A stretch of DNA of 64,000 bases, taken from Emergencia timonensis. Its GTDB lineage: Bacteria > Bacillota > Clostridia > Peptostreptococcales > Anaerovoracaceae. The position numbers and the translations under genes are program-made. How positions within the stretch are numbered: the first letter of the stretch is position 1; each line of letters starts with the position of its first letter. The notes under the pieces are model-generated. The model ran no database searches, was not told where the DNA came from, and saw nothing but the letters and a program-made list of their open reading frames with translations. Below are positions 38,860 through 49,494 of this stretch, one piece after another. The DNA lies in assembly GCF_900086585.1 (NCBI RefSeq), contig NZ_FLKM01000004.1, forward strand, positions 1 to 64,000, given 5' to 3'.

Positions 38860-40906
38860 GCTTTTCTCCTCTCTTATACAATCTAATTTTTTTATTTATA
38901 CATAGAGCGAGTTGTGTTACACAGTCTCGTTGCTCTTTTGTAACAGTTCTTCTGCTGTAAACTGCCTCTTCATAAATCTTTGCCACATCTGCAAACTGTG
39001 CAGCAATTTCCTCCCCGGCAACAGAAATTACTTCAGTCTCATATGATGGCAATGGCATGTTTTTTCGTGTCAGCCCTTCCTTTGACAAACGTTTGAGAAT
39101 GTAGCGAGTCATAGTCTGTACAGCTTTTTTGTTATTCTTTATATGGATCCCTTTCCGCAAACGAAATTTCTTTCTCAGCATCACCACGATGATTAAAATG
39201 AAAAGTAATAACATGCATAATAATCCGATGACAATGAAAAGGGCATGCTCAGAAAGTTCCACTTCAGGAACAATTGTCTTTTTTTCCTCGTGTTTTCGTT
39301 GCTTTTCCTTCTGATTTTTATGGTCGTCTCCGTCAGATCCCGTATAGGCAAGATTGTCGTCACTGCCCATAACGCCAATGTACGGTCCCGTCGTCTCAAA
39401 GGGGATAAAGCCTAAACCGTCCTCATAGTATTCCATCCATGCATGGGCATGAGACTGATCAATTTTTAAAGGCTGTCCTGCTTTCACATCTTTGATATCA
39501 TCTGGCGTAATCAGATAACCTTCAACATATCTGGCAGGAATGCCGTAGTATCTAAACATCAAGGCTGCTGCAGTGGCAAAATGAATAGAGTAACCGCACT
39601 TTTCTGCCATAAACACTTCAAAGAAATCGCCTTCAGACTGGCGGTATGTCGTATTTTCATCATATTCAAAGGAACCTAGTACCTTCAAAACAACCGCTTT
39701 AACCTGTGCTGCCGATAATTTCTTTTTTTTACCCAACACCTCTTCTAAGCGTTTTTCCGTATTGTAATTTAACTCTGTAAAACAGTCGTATGTAAAATCT
39801 CTATAACTGCTCTCACTGAGCAAATATTCTCTCAGCCTTTTTGAATTTTCGCTTTCATGTATTCTCTGTTTATAAGAATTCGCATTCTTTACTTTGTTTT
39901 TCGTCACAGACAGACTGTACTGCTTGACCTTTCCATTGTCGGACTGAAACCGGTTGTCTCCTATTACCGGTAAAAGCTCGGCAGGTTTATTTTCTGTCTC
40001 ATAAGGCAGCAGCAGGTATCTGGATTTTCCTGGAGAGAAATCAATGGTCATCTTGCATCTCTCCTGTTTTTCTAATGCACCTGTTGCTGCGGTAATTTGT
40101 CCGTACCCGTAAAAGGCTTTTTCGTGTAACCAGTAAAAGATATCGTTATAGTCACTCAGCTTTCTGTTGTCTATTAAAGTCCAGCCTGTTCCTGTATAGA
40201 CTTCCCCCGAGTAGCCCTTAAGGTAATACGACTCAGGCTCTGACATGGTGATTGTAAATGCCGTATCTTTTGATAACTTAAATTCCTGTAAGTTACTAAA
40301 ATCACCTTGTGGCAGGGCCGTGACCGCATGTTCATTCTGCCGGAGCCTGTCCCAGGGACTGGTCAGCGCCGTCCCCTTTGTCAAGTAAGAACCGCCCGCT
40401 GCCAATACGAGAATGACGCAGACTGACACTGCCAGCCGCATAAGCTTTCCCGTTTTCTGCGATAGGAGCCAGAAGACGGTGACTACCCAGATCAGATAGA
40501 AGGTTGCCGCAAGATACCATGGATTATCATAAAAAACAGTCTGCAATGCCGTTATTGCCAGTAACAATGCGATAAAAACAGGCCACAATCGAAATCTGAC
40601 CGCCGCCCAAATCGCTGTCATAAAACCGAATAACGCCATAATCGTAATTAGAACAAATACAAGGCTGCTTCCTTCTGGTTCTGTAAAGTAATCGTGTACG
40701 AGAGGATAAACCGTTGTAATATGGTGCAAAACCAGATTTAAGAATTCCCCAAAGCTGCTCGGCAGGCTCCAGGTGCCCATCAGCATGCGCAAAGAGGTAA
40801 TGAGAAAAACCAGGCCTAATAAAAAACCCATTGCTATATCTTTTCTCTTTCTGGCCCGTCCTGCCTCATATTTAATTGCTAAATCGATATTTTTATATTC
40901 TGTCAT
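38834..40906 (-). CDS. Membrane transglutaminase-like protein (TgpA type)
   Basis: A 690-residue protein. Residues 20-180 contain about six membrane helices, then an extracellular transglutaminase-core domain with the catalytic Cys in CGYSIHFATAAA (near residue 437), the His in SHAHAWMEYY (near 488) and the acidic residue in PFETTGPY. After a charged linker another membrane helix and a cytoplasmic DUF4129-like tail follow. TgpA-type proteins occur with MoxR and DUF58 genes, exactly as here. Its ATG overlaps the end of the DUF58 gene. It may crosslink or trim surface proteins of this operon. Confidence 0.88.
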   Translation of the reverse strand: MTEYKNIDLAIKYEAGRARKRKDIAMGFLLGLVFLITSLRMLMGTWSLPSSFGEFLNLVLHHITTVYPLVHDYFTEPEGSSLVFVLITIMALFGFMTAIWAAVRFRLWPVFIALLLAITALQTVFYDNPWYLAATFYLIWVVTVFWLLSQKTGKLMRLAVSVCVILVLAAGGSYLTKGTALTSPWDRLRQNEHAVTALPQGDFSNLQEFKLSKDTAFTITMSEPESYYLKGYSGEVYTGTGWTLIDNRKLSDYNDIFYWLHEKAFYGYGQITAATGALEKQERCKMTIDFSPGKSRYLLLPYETENKPAELLPVIGDNRFQSDNGKVKQYSLSVTKNKVKNANSYKQRIHESENSKRLREYLLSESSYRDFTYDCFTELNYNTEKRLEEVLGKKKKLSAAQVKAVVLKVLGSFEYDENTTYRQSEGDFFEVFMAEKCGYSIHFATAAALMFRYYGIPARYVEGYLITPDDIKDVKAGQPLKIDQSHAHAWMEYYEDGLGFIPFETTGPYIGVMGSDDNLAYTGSDGDDHKNQKEKQRKHEEKKTIVPEVELSEHALFIVIGLLCMLLLFILIIVVMLRKKFRLRKGIHIKNNKKAVQTMTRYILKRLSKEGLTRKNMPLPSYETEVISVAGEEIAAQFADVAKIYEEAVYSRRTVTKEQRDCVTQLALCINKKIRLYKRGEKHERKKKDS

Positions 40907-41912
40907 GATTGATAATCACCAATCCAGGAATCTCCTGGCATCCTGTTTCTTCATAAAATTTGTCGTTCACACTGTGCCTGCCCGACACTGCTGTCGTACC
41001 TAAAAGTTCCCCTAATATTTCTATCAAGTTATCTGCACTATTGATTTCATAGTTGCGAAAGACGTTCTCCTTGTAATCCATCCAACCTAGCTGGTGTTTT
41101 GTACCAGCGTCGACTAACAACTCCGAGAGGGAGATTGTAAAAGCACAAACTGCATCGGCCATTTGCTTCCGTTCCTCATCCCCTGCATCAAAGCAGGTCT
41201 CCATTAAAATCTGTGTCGAATTTTTAATAGGCAGCCCCGGGTCTCTGACCATGATTCGATCCAGCTTGTAAGATAATTTCCAGTGAATGCTTTTCATACG
41301 ATCACCTTCTTTATAATCCCTGATAGAAAAAGTTTCACTGGGATCAAATCCCGCCTTCTCCTCGGAGTAATCGATTCCCTCCATATCTGGTATATTGATT
41401 ACTTCCTCTGTCAAATCTATATCGACAGCCTGCGGCACCATCAACACAGCTTTCTTTTCTTCACATTTCTTTCGAAAACCAATTAATCCCAAACTATCCC
41501 ATATCATACACTCTTTGAGTTTAATTTCTATCTTGCCACAATACTTACTCTTCATTTGTATGGAGACATGTCCGTCACAGCCTTTCGCACAAGCTGCCAG
41601 ACATTTGATTTCTTCTACATCAGCTGTTAGCTTATTTTCACAGAGTACATGCCCGCGGCACATGATAAAAGGCAAGATGCCGTTATAGCGGAAACGTATT
41701 CTGCATTCTCCAGAATTGCCTCCGTCTGTCGAACTCTCAGCTTCCAGCAAAATAGTTATGTTACTGGCTAGAAAACGAGAGGCTGCGGCTGACAGGGGAA
41801 TCAACAGCAACGTAAGCCCTAATAATATCAAAAGAAAAGGATCCGTACGAAAAAAGCAAACTCCACCTAAAAGAAGCGCCCACATCCCATAAATCAATTT
41901 ATTCCTAATCAT
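40893..41912 (-). CDS. DUF58 domain protein
   Basis: A 339-residue protein with two N-terminal membrane helices and a C-terminal DUF58 domain (von Willebrand A-like), identified by DPSETFSIRDYKEGDRMKSIHWKLSYKLDRIMVRD, of which the central RDYKEGD..IHWK motif is diagnostic. DUF58 proteins work with MoxR ATPases in envelope-protein maturation. The start overlaps the MoxR stop (ATGA). Confidence 0.9.
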   Translation of the reverse strand: MIRNKLIYGMWALLLGGVCFFRTDPFLLILLGLTLLLIPLSAAASRFLASNITILLEAESSTDGGNSGECRIRFRYNGILPFIMCRGHVLCENKLTADVEEIKCLAACAKGCDGHVSIQMKSKYCGKIEIKLKECMIWDSLGLIGFRKKCEEKKAVLMVPQAVDIDLTEEVINIPDMEGIDYSEEKAGFDPSETFSIRDYKEGDRMKSIHWKLSYKLDRIMVRDPGLPIKNSTQILMETCFDAGDEERKQMADAVCAFTISLSELLVDAGTKHQLGWMDYKENVFRNYEINSADNLIEILGELLGTTAVSGRHSVNDKFYEETGCQEIPGLVIINHDRI

Positions 41913-42853
41913 TTATGCTCCCATAGTCCAGGTTCAATTACTTCATTTTCCAGTACTTCCTGCAAGATATCTTTTTCCTGTTTGTCCGAAATTCTCGCCT
42001 TTGACCCTAGCAGAATCCTATGTCCACATACGTCAAAGAAAACGTCGCACACATCCTGTGGAACTACGTAGTCTCGTCCTAATACAAAAGCTCTTGCTTT
42101 TGCCATTCTCAATACGGCCAGAGCTCCTCTTGGGCTGACGCCAAGAGATACCATAGAATGCTCTCTGGTTGCTGCCGCTAATCGGGTGATATAATTGAGT
42201 ATTTTTTCATCTACATAGGTATTCCGCACATCTTGCTGCATGGCTAAAATTTCTTCTGTGGTTACAACCTCCCTAACGCCATCTATCGGATTGGCCTTCT
42301 GTCTGCCTCGTAAAATCTCAATCTGACTTTCAAAATCAGGGTATCCCATCTCCATTCTGACTAAAAAACGATCCAACTGCGCATTGGGCAACAGCTGTGT
42401 TCCCGCCGCACCAGCCGGGTTTTGGGTGGCGATAACCATAAATGGCGAGGGCAGCAAGTGACTGATTCCATCTACTGTCATTTGTCCTTCTTCCATAACC
42501 TCCAGTAATGCCGACTGCGTCTTACTGGAAGTCCTGTTAATTTCGTCTGCCAAAAATAGGTTGCAGGATACCGCTCCTTCTTTATATTCAAATTGACCGT
42601 TTTCTTTGTTATACATAGAAAAGCCGACAATGTCGGATGGCACGACGTCAGGAGTAAACTGCGTTCTGTTATAAGACAGACCCAGTGCCTTGCTGAAAGC
42701 CAACGCCAGGGTCGTTTTCCCCACCCCCGGCACATCTTCGATTAAAATATGCCCTTCTGCCAGAAGCGCCATTAACACTCTGGCAATCTTATCGTCTTTA
42801 CCTATGATTACTTTCTTAATTTCATTTAAAATTTCGTTGATTTTATTGTTCAT
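41909..42853 (-). CDS. MoxR-family AAA+ ATPase
   Basis: A 314-residue ATPase. Walker A is EDVPGVGKTTLALAFSKA (near residue 39), Walker B FLADEINRTSSKTQ, with sensor motif ATQNPAGAAGTQLLPNAQLDRF and the C-terminal lid with VSLGVSPRGALAV. MoxR proteins act as chaperone-like remodellers of partner proteins with VWA domains. It starts three bases after the stop of the DUF4430 gene and overlaps the DUF58 gene by one ATGA. Confidence 0.95.
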   Translation of the reverse strand: MNNKINEILNEIKKVIIGKDDKIARVLMALLAEGHILIEDVPGVGKTTLALAFSKALGLSYNRTQFTPDVVPSDIVGFSMYNKENGQFEYKEGAVSCNLFLADEINRTSSKTQSALLEVMEEGQMTVDGISHLLPSPFMVIATQNPAGAAGTQLLPNAQLDRFLVRMEMGYPDFESQIEILRGRQKANPIDGVREVVTTEEILAMQQDVRNTYVDEKILNYITRLAAATREHSMVSLGVSPRGALAVLRMAKARAFVLGRDYVVPQDVCDVFFDVCGHRILLGSKARISDKQEKDILQEVLENEVIEPGLWEHK

Positions 42854-42856
42854 TTT

Positions 42857-44317
42857 TCACCACTCTCTTCCATAATTCTGTAACAATCCATCGGTAGTTT
42901 GTGAGGCACTGGCGCCGCCAATATCTTTTCCATAAGCCAAGGTAAACCTGATTCTCACAACATCTCCATTTTCTACATAACTTCTGCCAAAACCGATTGT
43001 CGGATAAATATTGTTGATGGAATACATCCAGCCTGCCCCTTGACAAAAGTCAAACTCACCAAGACAATTCAGCGATTCATAATTATGAATGTTATAGGTC
43101 AAGCCGTCTTCATCTAGTTTTTTAATCAGCGAACCTGGAATCTTATAGCCTTTGATCATATTTTTTTTCTGTATCTTCGCCAGGTAAAAGTCTTTATCTA
43201 TGCTGCCGGTAAATTGGTAAGTATAGCCGTTTGCAGTTAAAAACTCATCTATAACGGCGGACAATGGTTTTCCTGACTCCACTTCCATTTTCATTGGCGA
43301 AATCAGATACTTTAAGCCGATTGTTCCGGCTTCCAGACTTATGGTAATCCTCGCCTTACCAGATTTATAGTAAATGGTATAGACCTTTGTTACCGTGTAC
43401 TGATAGGAATCCTTTACTTTAATTCTGACAGTATTTGCGCCTACTTTCAGCTGCACTGAATATGTCTGACGCCCCATCTCTCCTATATAATCAGCATGCT
43501 TGCCGTTGACCGTCACTTCCATATTGCTGTAAGACAGCGGTTTTCCTCTGTAATTTGTCACCCAAACATCAAAATTTACAGTCTTGTTGGAATAAGAAGC
43601 TTCGTTTTTTAGAGTCGTATTAATGATAGGTCTTTTCTTTTTCGGAGTCGAACCCTCCGGTCTCTTATAGGTAATTTTCTTATTATATGTATGAACTTCT
43701 CCCGAGTCGTCTTTATATTTAATTTGAATGATTGTCGTACCCTGGGTACTCAGATATACGGAATAAACACCGTTTATCAGCTTCAGCCAGCTCTCCTTTC
43801 CTGCGCCGGTGATAGCTTTGGCATAGATGATCTGATTGGGGTCGTCTATACCGATTTCTTTCATCAAATCTTCTACCGAGAGGCTTTCTTCTACATATGC
43901 ATCCTCTGGTAAATCTGTATATTCATCGGGGCTTTCCGGTTTATTCGGCTTGCCCCCGTTATTCTCATCGTTATTGTCTTTATCTGGATCGTTATGATCT
44001 TTATCATTCTTATCTTTGTCTGTATCTTCCTTCGCGTCACCCTGTTGTGCTTTATTTTCCTCTTGCCCCTTTTGAATTTTTTCTTCCTTTTTTTTCTGTC
44101 CCTGCGTTATTTTATTTTCTAAGTTATTATTCTTGCTTTTTTGCTCCAGGTGAATCGTTTCAGAAAGGGAAGATTCAGGGCTGACATCCGCAGCCTGTTC
44201 AGCGAGAGCTGGTCGCGGAGCAGTCCTGCCGTGTGTAGTTATTGCAATTACCATCACACCTGAGAAGATGACGATTGCCAATATAATTAAAATATTTCTC
44301 AGCATAGACTTCTTCAT
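42857..44317 (-). CDS. Membrane-anchored DUF4430 protein
   Basis: A 486-residue protein with an N-terminal signal anchor (residues 8-28), an acidic Asp/Asn/Lys linker (about 60-130), Ig-like beta modules in the middle and a DUF4430 domain near 355-475. The last shows LSAVIDEFLTANGYTYQF, GAGWMYSINNIYPTIGFG and ENGDVVRIRFTLAYGKDIG, the same plan as the other DUF4430 domains here. The start follows AGGAAGATGAGGA. It lies between the 1699-residue protein and the MoxR module. Confidence 0.82.
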   Translation of the reverse strand: MKKSMLRNILIILAIVIFSGVMVIAITTHGRTAPRPALAEQAADVSPESSLSETIHLEQKSKNNNLENKITQGQKKKEEKIQKGQEENKAQQGDAKEDTDKDKNDKDHNDPDKDNNDENNGGKPNKPESPDEYTDLPEDAYVEESLSVEDLMKEIGIDDPNQIIYAKAITGAGKESWLKLINGVYSVYLSTQGTTIIQIKYKDDSGEVHTYNKKITYKRPEGSTPKKKRPIINTTLKNEASYSNKTVNFDVWVTNYRGKPLSYSNMEVTVNGKHADYIGEMGRQTYSVQLKVGANTVRIKVKDSYQYTVTKVYTIYYKSGKARITISLEAGTIGLKYLISPMKMEVESGKPLSAVIDEFLTANGYTYQFTGSIDKDFYLAKIQKKNMIKGYKIPGSLIKKLDEDGLTYNIHNYESLNCLGEFDFCQGAGWMYSINNIYPTIGFGRSYVENGDVVRIRFTLAYGKDIGGASASQTTDGLLQNYGREW

Positions 44318-44348
44318 TCCTCATCTTCCTTTCCTAAAACATCTTTGA

Positions 44349-47300
44349 TTACTGTATTCGTCTTCTTCGCAAAGCACCTAATCCAATGACGCCTGCAACA
44401 CCAGCTAATATTACAATTGTAACAACTGGATTCGCTTTTACTACATCGGCGATAATTTTGAAAATAGTTACATCTTTCTCATCGTCTTTACCGTCTTTTT
44501 GATTAGGAGCGTTGGTAGATTCCAGACTTTCGCCTTGCTCTGGCGTGTCAGTCTTCTGCACGCTAGCTTTACTGTCGTTTGGATTCAGCTGCGCTGTCAG
44601 TGATCCGCCAGAAGGGGTTGTATTGCTCCCAGTGCCTGATCCGCTGCCGCCGTGACCGGGGTTCACAGTTCCACCACCCGGTGTATCACCACCGCCTGGC
44701 CCATCGCCACCGCCTGGTCCATCGCCACCGCCTGGTCCATCGCCGCCGCCTGGTTCATCGCCACCGCCTGGTTCGTCGCCGCCGCCTGGTTCGATGACAG
44801 GGTCCTTTATTTCTGTCTTCTCACATTGAAAGGCAACTGTTACATCTGTTTGATCAGTAGTAAAAGCAAAGCTTTCGCCAGCCTTTACTGCTGGATCTCC
44901 GCTGCCTGAAATATTTACCTTTGCCGAGTACACATACTTGTACTTGACACCATTTTCAACTTTGACTTCGTCGTCTTTGGCCACAGCGTGTACCGTCACC
45001 GTCGTGTCAAGAGGTACGAACAATTCGTTAGCTGAAGTTGATTTCTTCTGTACGCCTTTTGCAGTAGCTGCAAGAGACGCTGATCCGTATTCTGGATTTT
45101 CTATTGAGAGGGAAAGCATGTAATACAGAGGCAGACCTAACTCAGGATACTTTTCCTTTTCATTTTGCGTCCAGTTTTTTTCTGCATCCGCTTTCATCTC
45201 GTAGGCTACCTTGCCGCTCTCAAAATCCTCACTTTGCATTTTTTTCGCACCGTTGTCTGCAAATCCATCAGGCGCGCTTAGAGCGTCGTTTTTAAATCCA
45301 TAATAGGAATTTTTTGCTGCATTGGCCGTTCCCAGCGTACCGCCGCTCAACGCACCTATATTTGTTGCGGTGCTAGGAACACTGATATCGCCATAAGAAT
45401 AACAATCGGTCAGGCTCCATGCCTGTCCCGCCAGGCCGCCAATGTACTTCGCTCCAATTCCTGTGACTTTAATCGATCCTGTGTTATAGCAATTTTCTAA
45501 GGTAACAGCATACGCCTGACTATAAGAATACGGTGCGCCATAAAGGCCGCCGATTCCGCTTGCTTTGTCGCCAGATGACATCACATGAATATCTCCAGTG
45601 TTTACACAATCGATGAAGAAAGCTTTTTGTGTAGATACAGAATTTCCTGATCCTAACAATCCGCCTACGGCACAGCCACCGGGTATGCTTTTTATCGTAA
45701 TGTCCGCATGGTTTTCACAGCCTACAAATTTGCCGTTACCGTAAGCGACAATACCGCCTACGCCGAGGGCGGTCGCACTGCTTCCCTGTCCTGGCGCACC
45801 ATAAGATATAATTTCTGCGCCTTCCTCAATGATACAATTTAGGGCCGTGACCTCAGCAGGCGTCCCACCGCTTCTTGCTAAAGCCAGCATGCCGCCAACT
45901 AATTCATTTCCGCTAATAATACTTCCACTTTCAATTCTGCAATTTACTAATTCAAGATTTGTGAAGCCTCCGTATAGAAAAGCAGAAAAAGTATCGTACA
46001 TTTTACCCTGAAAACTTACATTCTCAACTCTTACAACACCTTTGCTTCCAGCATACATTGCCAGAGCACAATTTAAATTGTTGCTGCTTTCTACCTGAAT
46101 CTTCAAGTTTTTTACCGTTGCAACGGTGTCATTTGAACCAGCATTTATAGATCCGAACAATGGCTCTGTCTGATTGTTATTCAGCGTAATCTTGTGTCCA
46201 TTTCCATCAAAGCTGCCTGCAAAATAGGTAGTTCCCGCATCTCTCCAAGAGTAGGTGCCGATTGGAGTCCAGCCCTGAGGAAGACGGATGTCGTTTGTCA
46301 GCTTAAAAAATTTACCGCTGCAATGGTTATTGGTATTCGCGTTGACATAGTCTCTGATTCTCTCCAAAGTTCCCAAGTCAGGAATTTCAATGGCATCTTC
46401 CTCCGAATCGCCGTGATTCGTAATCAGTTCTTCAAAGGTATCAGTCTCGTTCCAATTTGCAGTAACTGTCAGGTCAGAGTCTATGTCTGCATTGTCCCAA
46501 GGTAAGCCGTTAGATATCCATCCTGCAAATTCATATACGACAGAACCCGCATCATCCTTCTGCGGCAACGGAACATCAGCTACAGCGTCTCCACCTTTTA
46601 CAATCCTCTGCAGCCTTGTAATTTTCTGCTCATTTACGTTAAAATAGCCGCCATTGGCATCAAAAGTCACAACGTACTCAGGAGGCACATAATCGGGAGT
46701 TCCCGGTACACCTGCCCCTTCAGAGAGCCATCCAGCGTATACCCTTACATTGGACGTAAGAGGCTGGGAAAAATCATACAGAATGGTACATTCTTTATCC
46801 TGGAACCATCCTCGGAAACTGTAGTTTGGCCGCAATAAATCAGAGCCCGGCAAAGGCAATACAGGATTTCCAGCCCTAATCGTCTGACTTTTCTCACTTA
46901 AATCAGCCAGGAATTTTCCGCCGTTTCCATCAAAGATAATGGTAGCATAAGCATCCTCGTCAGTCAGCCAACCTGCATACAGTGTTTTAGACTCCTTTAC
47001 TAGCGATGTGAAATCATAAGGAATGGTGCACTCCTGATCCTCATACCAACCAGTAAATTCATAATAGCCATTTTGCGGCGCAGCCGGTTTTGTAACTCTT
47101 TCGCCTGCTTTTACTGTCTTTGTCACCGATGGCAATCCATCAGCTCCCTCTATTTTAAATAAGCCGCCGCCTGCATCAAAGGTTATTACGCAATCCTGAT
47201 CAGGATTCTCCGGTAATAGTGTAAAACCAACGTTAACTGTCAAGTCCGCCCCACTATCCGGTGTAGTAAATGCTAAGTTTGAGTCTGCCCCATCACCATG

Positions 47301-49448
47301 CGTGATGGTTACATCAACGCCGCCGCCATTGCTATTCTTTACGGAATAGGTGTCCAGAGTGTATCCGTCAGCAGGGCTTACAGTGAGAACTAGGTTTGTC
47401 CCTTTCGCAATATATAGTTCTCCAGCATCTGCGCCATTGTATGTAATAGCATTCAGCAGACCTTCTGGCATATCCGTATTATCTGCCGCGGCCGTTACTT
47501 TATATACCGGTCGATGGGCCTCATCAGCAAAGACTGGATATCCGTTACCCTGTGCCCAAACGCCTTTACGTTCCCCGGAAAGACCACCATCCAATAGATA
47601 CGCCGCTTTTCCGCTTTCAAAGTCAAGTTTGGCAATTGACTGTGTGTTTGCACCGTCGGCTACACTTGCCGCAGCCTCCATTGTTTCCATTTCCGTTTTA
47701 ATCGTAGCTGCGCTTACTGATGCTGTTGCAATTTTATAAGTGCCCGTTTCAGACAAATAATAGCTGTCTTCGTTATAACTAAAATTTGCTCCGGAAATTG
47801 CGGCAATTTTTTCTTCGGAGGCTCCGATTATCGTTCCCGCACTATAACAACTGATACAGTGCCCATATAACCCGGTTCCACCCGTGCTGTTTCTGCCGGA
47901 GATGCCGCCTACGTAGGTATTCGCATTGCCGCTGGCTACGATACCTGCATTATAGCAGTAGCTTACATAAGTGTATTTGGTGCCTGACGCATATTGAAAC
48001 GATCCATCTACGTAACCTGCCACCCCACCGAGGTAAGTACCTTCGCTGACTACAATTCCTTCATTCCAGCAATACTTTACAGCATAGTTTTTGCTGACGG
48101 CTCCTGTCGTCTGACCAAGTACGCCTCCAGTGTAAGTTCCGCTGCCGGTAACAGCGCCTGCGTTATAACAACGTTCAACCCGAAGCGCATCTGCACCCAG
48201 CGTACCGATTACACCGCCGGTCGGTGTTTTTCCAGCAGTCTGTGAGACGCTTCCCAAGTTTGCACAGTCAACGATGGTTGCACAAGTTCCGGCGTTACCA
48301 ATTATTCCGGCAGTATTTGTACCGGAACCCGTAACTGAACCGTCCTCCTCGTTATAACAACTCTGCAAAGTAACGTAACCGGAGTTTGCCTGTCCAACAA
48401 TGCCAGCCGTAAAATTCTTATTGCTTCCTGTGTTCTCAACAATGCCGCTGTTCTTACAGTTAGACAATTCTGCCGGCGCGGCGGCACTGGAAGATACCAT
48501 CCCCACAATACCAGCTACATGAGTGCCTGCGCCTTTGACAGTTCCTCGATTCTGGCAATCGTTAAACAACGACTGTGAAGTGACTCTTCCAGCAATGCCT
48601 CCAGTGTAGTTATTGCCACCCGTAACAGAGGCTTCATTGTAACATACATTGAACTGTACGCCTGTCGTTGTAGATCCGTCAACAAATCCGACAATTCCAC
48701 CAGCGTCTGTCCCTGTAGAAGTAACGTCCGCCTGATTTGTTACATACTCAAATACCGCATCGCCTGTAGCGTATCCGCTAATTCCCCCTACATACTGTCT
48801 TGCTGACACGCTCCCTGCTACAGTCAGATTTTTTATCACGCCACTGACACCACCAAAGAACCCTTGACATGTTGCAGTTGGATCATTGATGGACAGACCT
48901 GTAATTTCCTGTCCATCCCCCTCAAAAGTTCCTGCGAACAAATGATCTTTGTTTCCTATCGGTGTCCATGGCTGGCTTTCCAGATCCAGGGAATTTTTAA
49001 GCCGTACCGTTTTGCCTGAAAAATCATTTCCTTTGTTTACAAGCGAAGCCAATGCTTTTAGATCGTCGCTGTTTACTACATCAAAAATGTCTTCGTCTGC
49101 ATAGACGGTCCCTGCGTTGTCTATGTCCGCTTGTAGATCGCTCACTGTCGTGTTGGCCGACTCTGTCGGCCCACCATTTTCAGGGATTGCGCCATCAGGA
49201 TCTCCTGATGTATCGTCAGGTGTTTTTCCTTCTGAAGTCTCCCTTCCTGGGAGCAGATTATCATCGTTAGAGCCTTCCTTCAGACCATCTCCACCGCTGA
49301 TACTATCGTCTGACACAATTTCTTTGTCCCCACCAGCTTTTCCAATCCCATTCTCGCCGCTGTCATCTGCAAATGCAACGAATGAAAACTGTGTCATGAC
49401 CACCATCATGCATAAGACGATGGCAAGAAGTCTTCGTTTCTTTCTCAA
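44349..49448 (-). CDS. Large surface protein with GLUG and Listeria-Bacteroides repeats
   Basis: A 1699-residue protein with a TTG start at 49448 (AAAGGAGGAATATTT before it). A signal peptide (1-27) is followed by an acidic low-complexity region, GLUG beta-helix repeats (about 130-540, with many GGISG/GGIAG/GGVLG turns), three to four InlB-type Listeria-Bacteroides repeats (about 690-1010; TFDANGGYFN, FAGWISNG), a second GLUG region, a Gly-Asp-Pro repeat (about 1550-1590) and a C-terminal membrane helix with the tail LGALRRRRIQ. No LPXTG motif is present. It has no DUF4430 but belongs to the riboswitch 4 operon; a scaffold or adhesin role is inferred. Confidence 0.85.
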   Translation of the reverse strand: MRKKRRLLAIVLCMMVVMTQFSFVAFADDSGENGIGKAGGDKEIVSDDSISGGDGLKEGSNDDNLLPGRETSEGKTPDDTSGDPDGAIPENGGPTESANTTVSDLQADIDNAGTVYADEDIFDVVNSDDLKALASLVNKGNDFSGKTVRLKNSLDLESQPWTPIGNKDHLFAGTFEGDGQEITGLSINDPTATCQGFFGGVSGVIKNLTVAGSVSARQYVGGISGYATGDAVFEYVTNQADVTSTGTDAGGIVGFVDGSTTTGVQFNVCYNEASVTGGNNYTGGIAGRVTSQSLFNDCQNRGTVKGAGTHVAGIVGMVSSSAAAPAELSNCKNSGIVENTGSNKNFTAGIVGQANSGYVTLQSCYNEEDGSVTGSGTNTAGIIGNAGTCATIVDCANLGSVSQTAGKTPTGGVIGTLGADALRVERCYNAGAVTGSGTYTGGVLGQTTGAVSKNYAVKYCWNEGIVVSEGTYLGGVAGYVDGSFQYASGTKYTYVSYCYNAGIVASGNANTYVGGISGRNSTGGTGLYGHCISCYSAGTIIGASEEKIAAISGANFSYNEDSYYLSETGTYKIATASVSAATIKTEMETMEAAASVADGANTQSIAKLDFESGKAAYLLDGGLSGERKGVWAQGNGYPVFADEAHRPVYKVTAAADNTDMPEGLLNAITYNGADAGELYIAKGTNLVLTVSPADGYTLDTYSVKNSNGGGVDVTITHGDGADSNLAFTTPDSGADLTVNVGFTLLPENPDQDCVITFDAGGGLFKIEGADGLPSVTKTVKAGERVTKPAAPQNGYYEFTGWYEDQECTIPYDFTSLVKESKTLYAGWLTDEDAYATIIFDGNGGKFLADLSEKSQTIRAGNPVLPLPGSDLLRPNYSFRGWFQDKECTILYDFSQPLTSNVRVYAGWLSEGAGVPGTPDYVPPEYVVTFDANGGYFNVNEQKITRLQRIVKGGDAVADVPLPQKDDAGSVVYEFAGWISNGLPWDNADIDSDLTVTANWNETDTFEELITNHGDSEEDAIEIPDLGTLERIRDYVNANTNNHCSGKFFKLTNDIRLPQGWTPIGTYSWRDAGTTYFAGSFDGNGHKITLNNNQTEPLFGSINAGSNDTVATVKNLKIQVESSNNLNCALAMYAGSKGVVRVENVSFQGKMYDTFSAFLYGGFTNLELVNCRIESGSIISGNELVGGMLALARSGGTPAEVTALNCIIEEGAEIISYGAPGQGSSATALGVGGIVAYGNGKFVGCENHADITIKSIPGGCAVGGLLGSGNSVSTQKAFFIDCVNTGDIHVMSSGDKASGIGGLYGAPYSYSQAYAVTLENCYNTGSIKVTGIGAKYIGGLAGQAWSLTDCYSYGDISVPSTATNIGALSGGTLGTANAAKNSYYGFKNDALSAPDGFADNGAKKMQSEDFESGKVAYEMKADAEKNWTQNEKEKYPELGLPLYYMLSLSIENPEYGSASLAATAKGVQKKSTSANELFVPLDTTVTVHAVAKDDEVKVENGVKYKYVYSAKVNISGSGDPAVKAGESFAFTTDQTDVTVAFQCEKTEIKDPVIEPGGGDEPGGGDEPGGGDGPGGGDGPGGGDGPGGGDTPGGGTVNPGHGGSGSGTGSNTTPSGGSLTAQLNPNDSKASVQKTDTPEQGESLESTNAPNQKDGKDDEKDVTIFKIIADVVKANPVVTIVILAGVAGVIGLGALRRRRIQ
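44681..44797 (-). repeat. 18-bp tandem repeats coding for a Gly-Gly-Gly-Asp-x-Pro tract
   Basis: About six units of an 18-bp repeat (core CGCCACCGCCTGG on the given strand) code for GGGDEPGGGDGP-type repeats before the membrane helix. Such tracts often change in number and act as flexible wall spacers. Confidence 0.85.
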
Positions 49449-49494
49449 AAATATTCCTCCTTTAAAATATTATTTATATTAATATCCTTAGAAG

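Noticed and set aside
44349..44480. LPXTG sorting signal in the 1699-residue protein
   Set aside because: The C terminus has a membrane helix and RRRR tail but no LPXTG or close variant before it.
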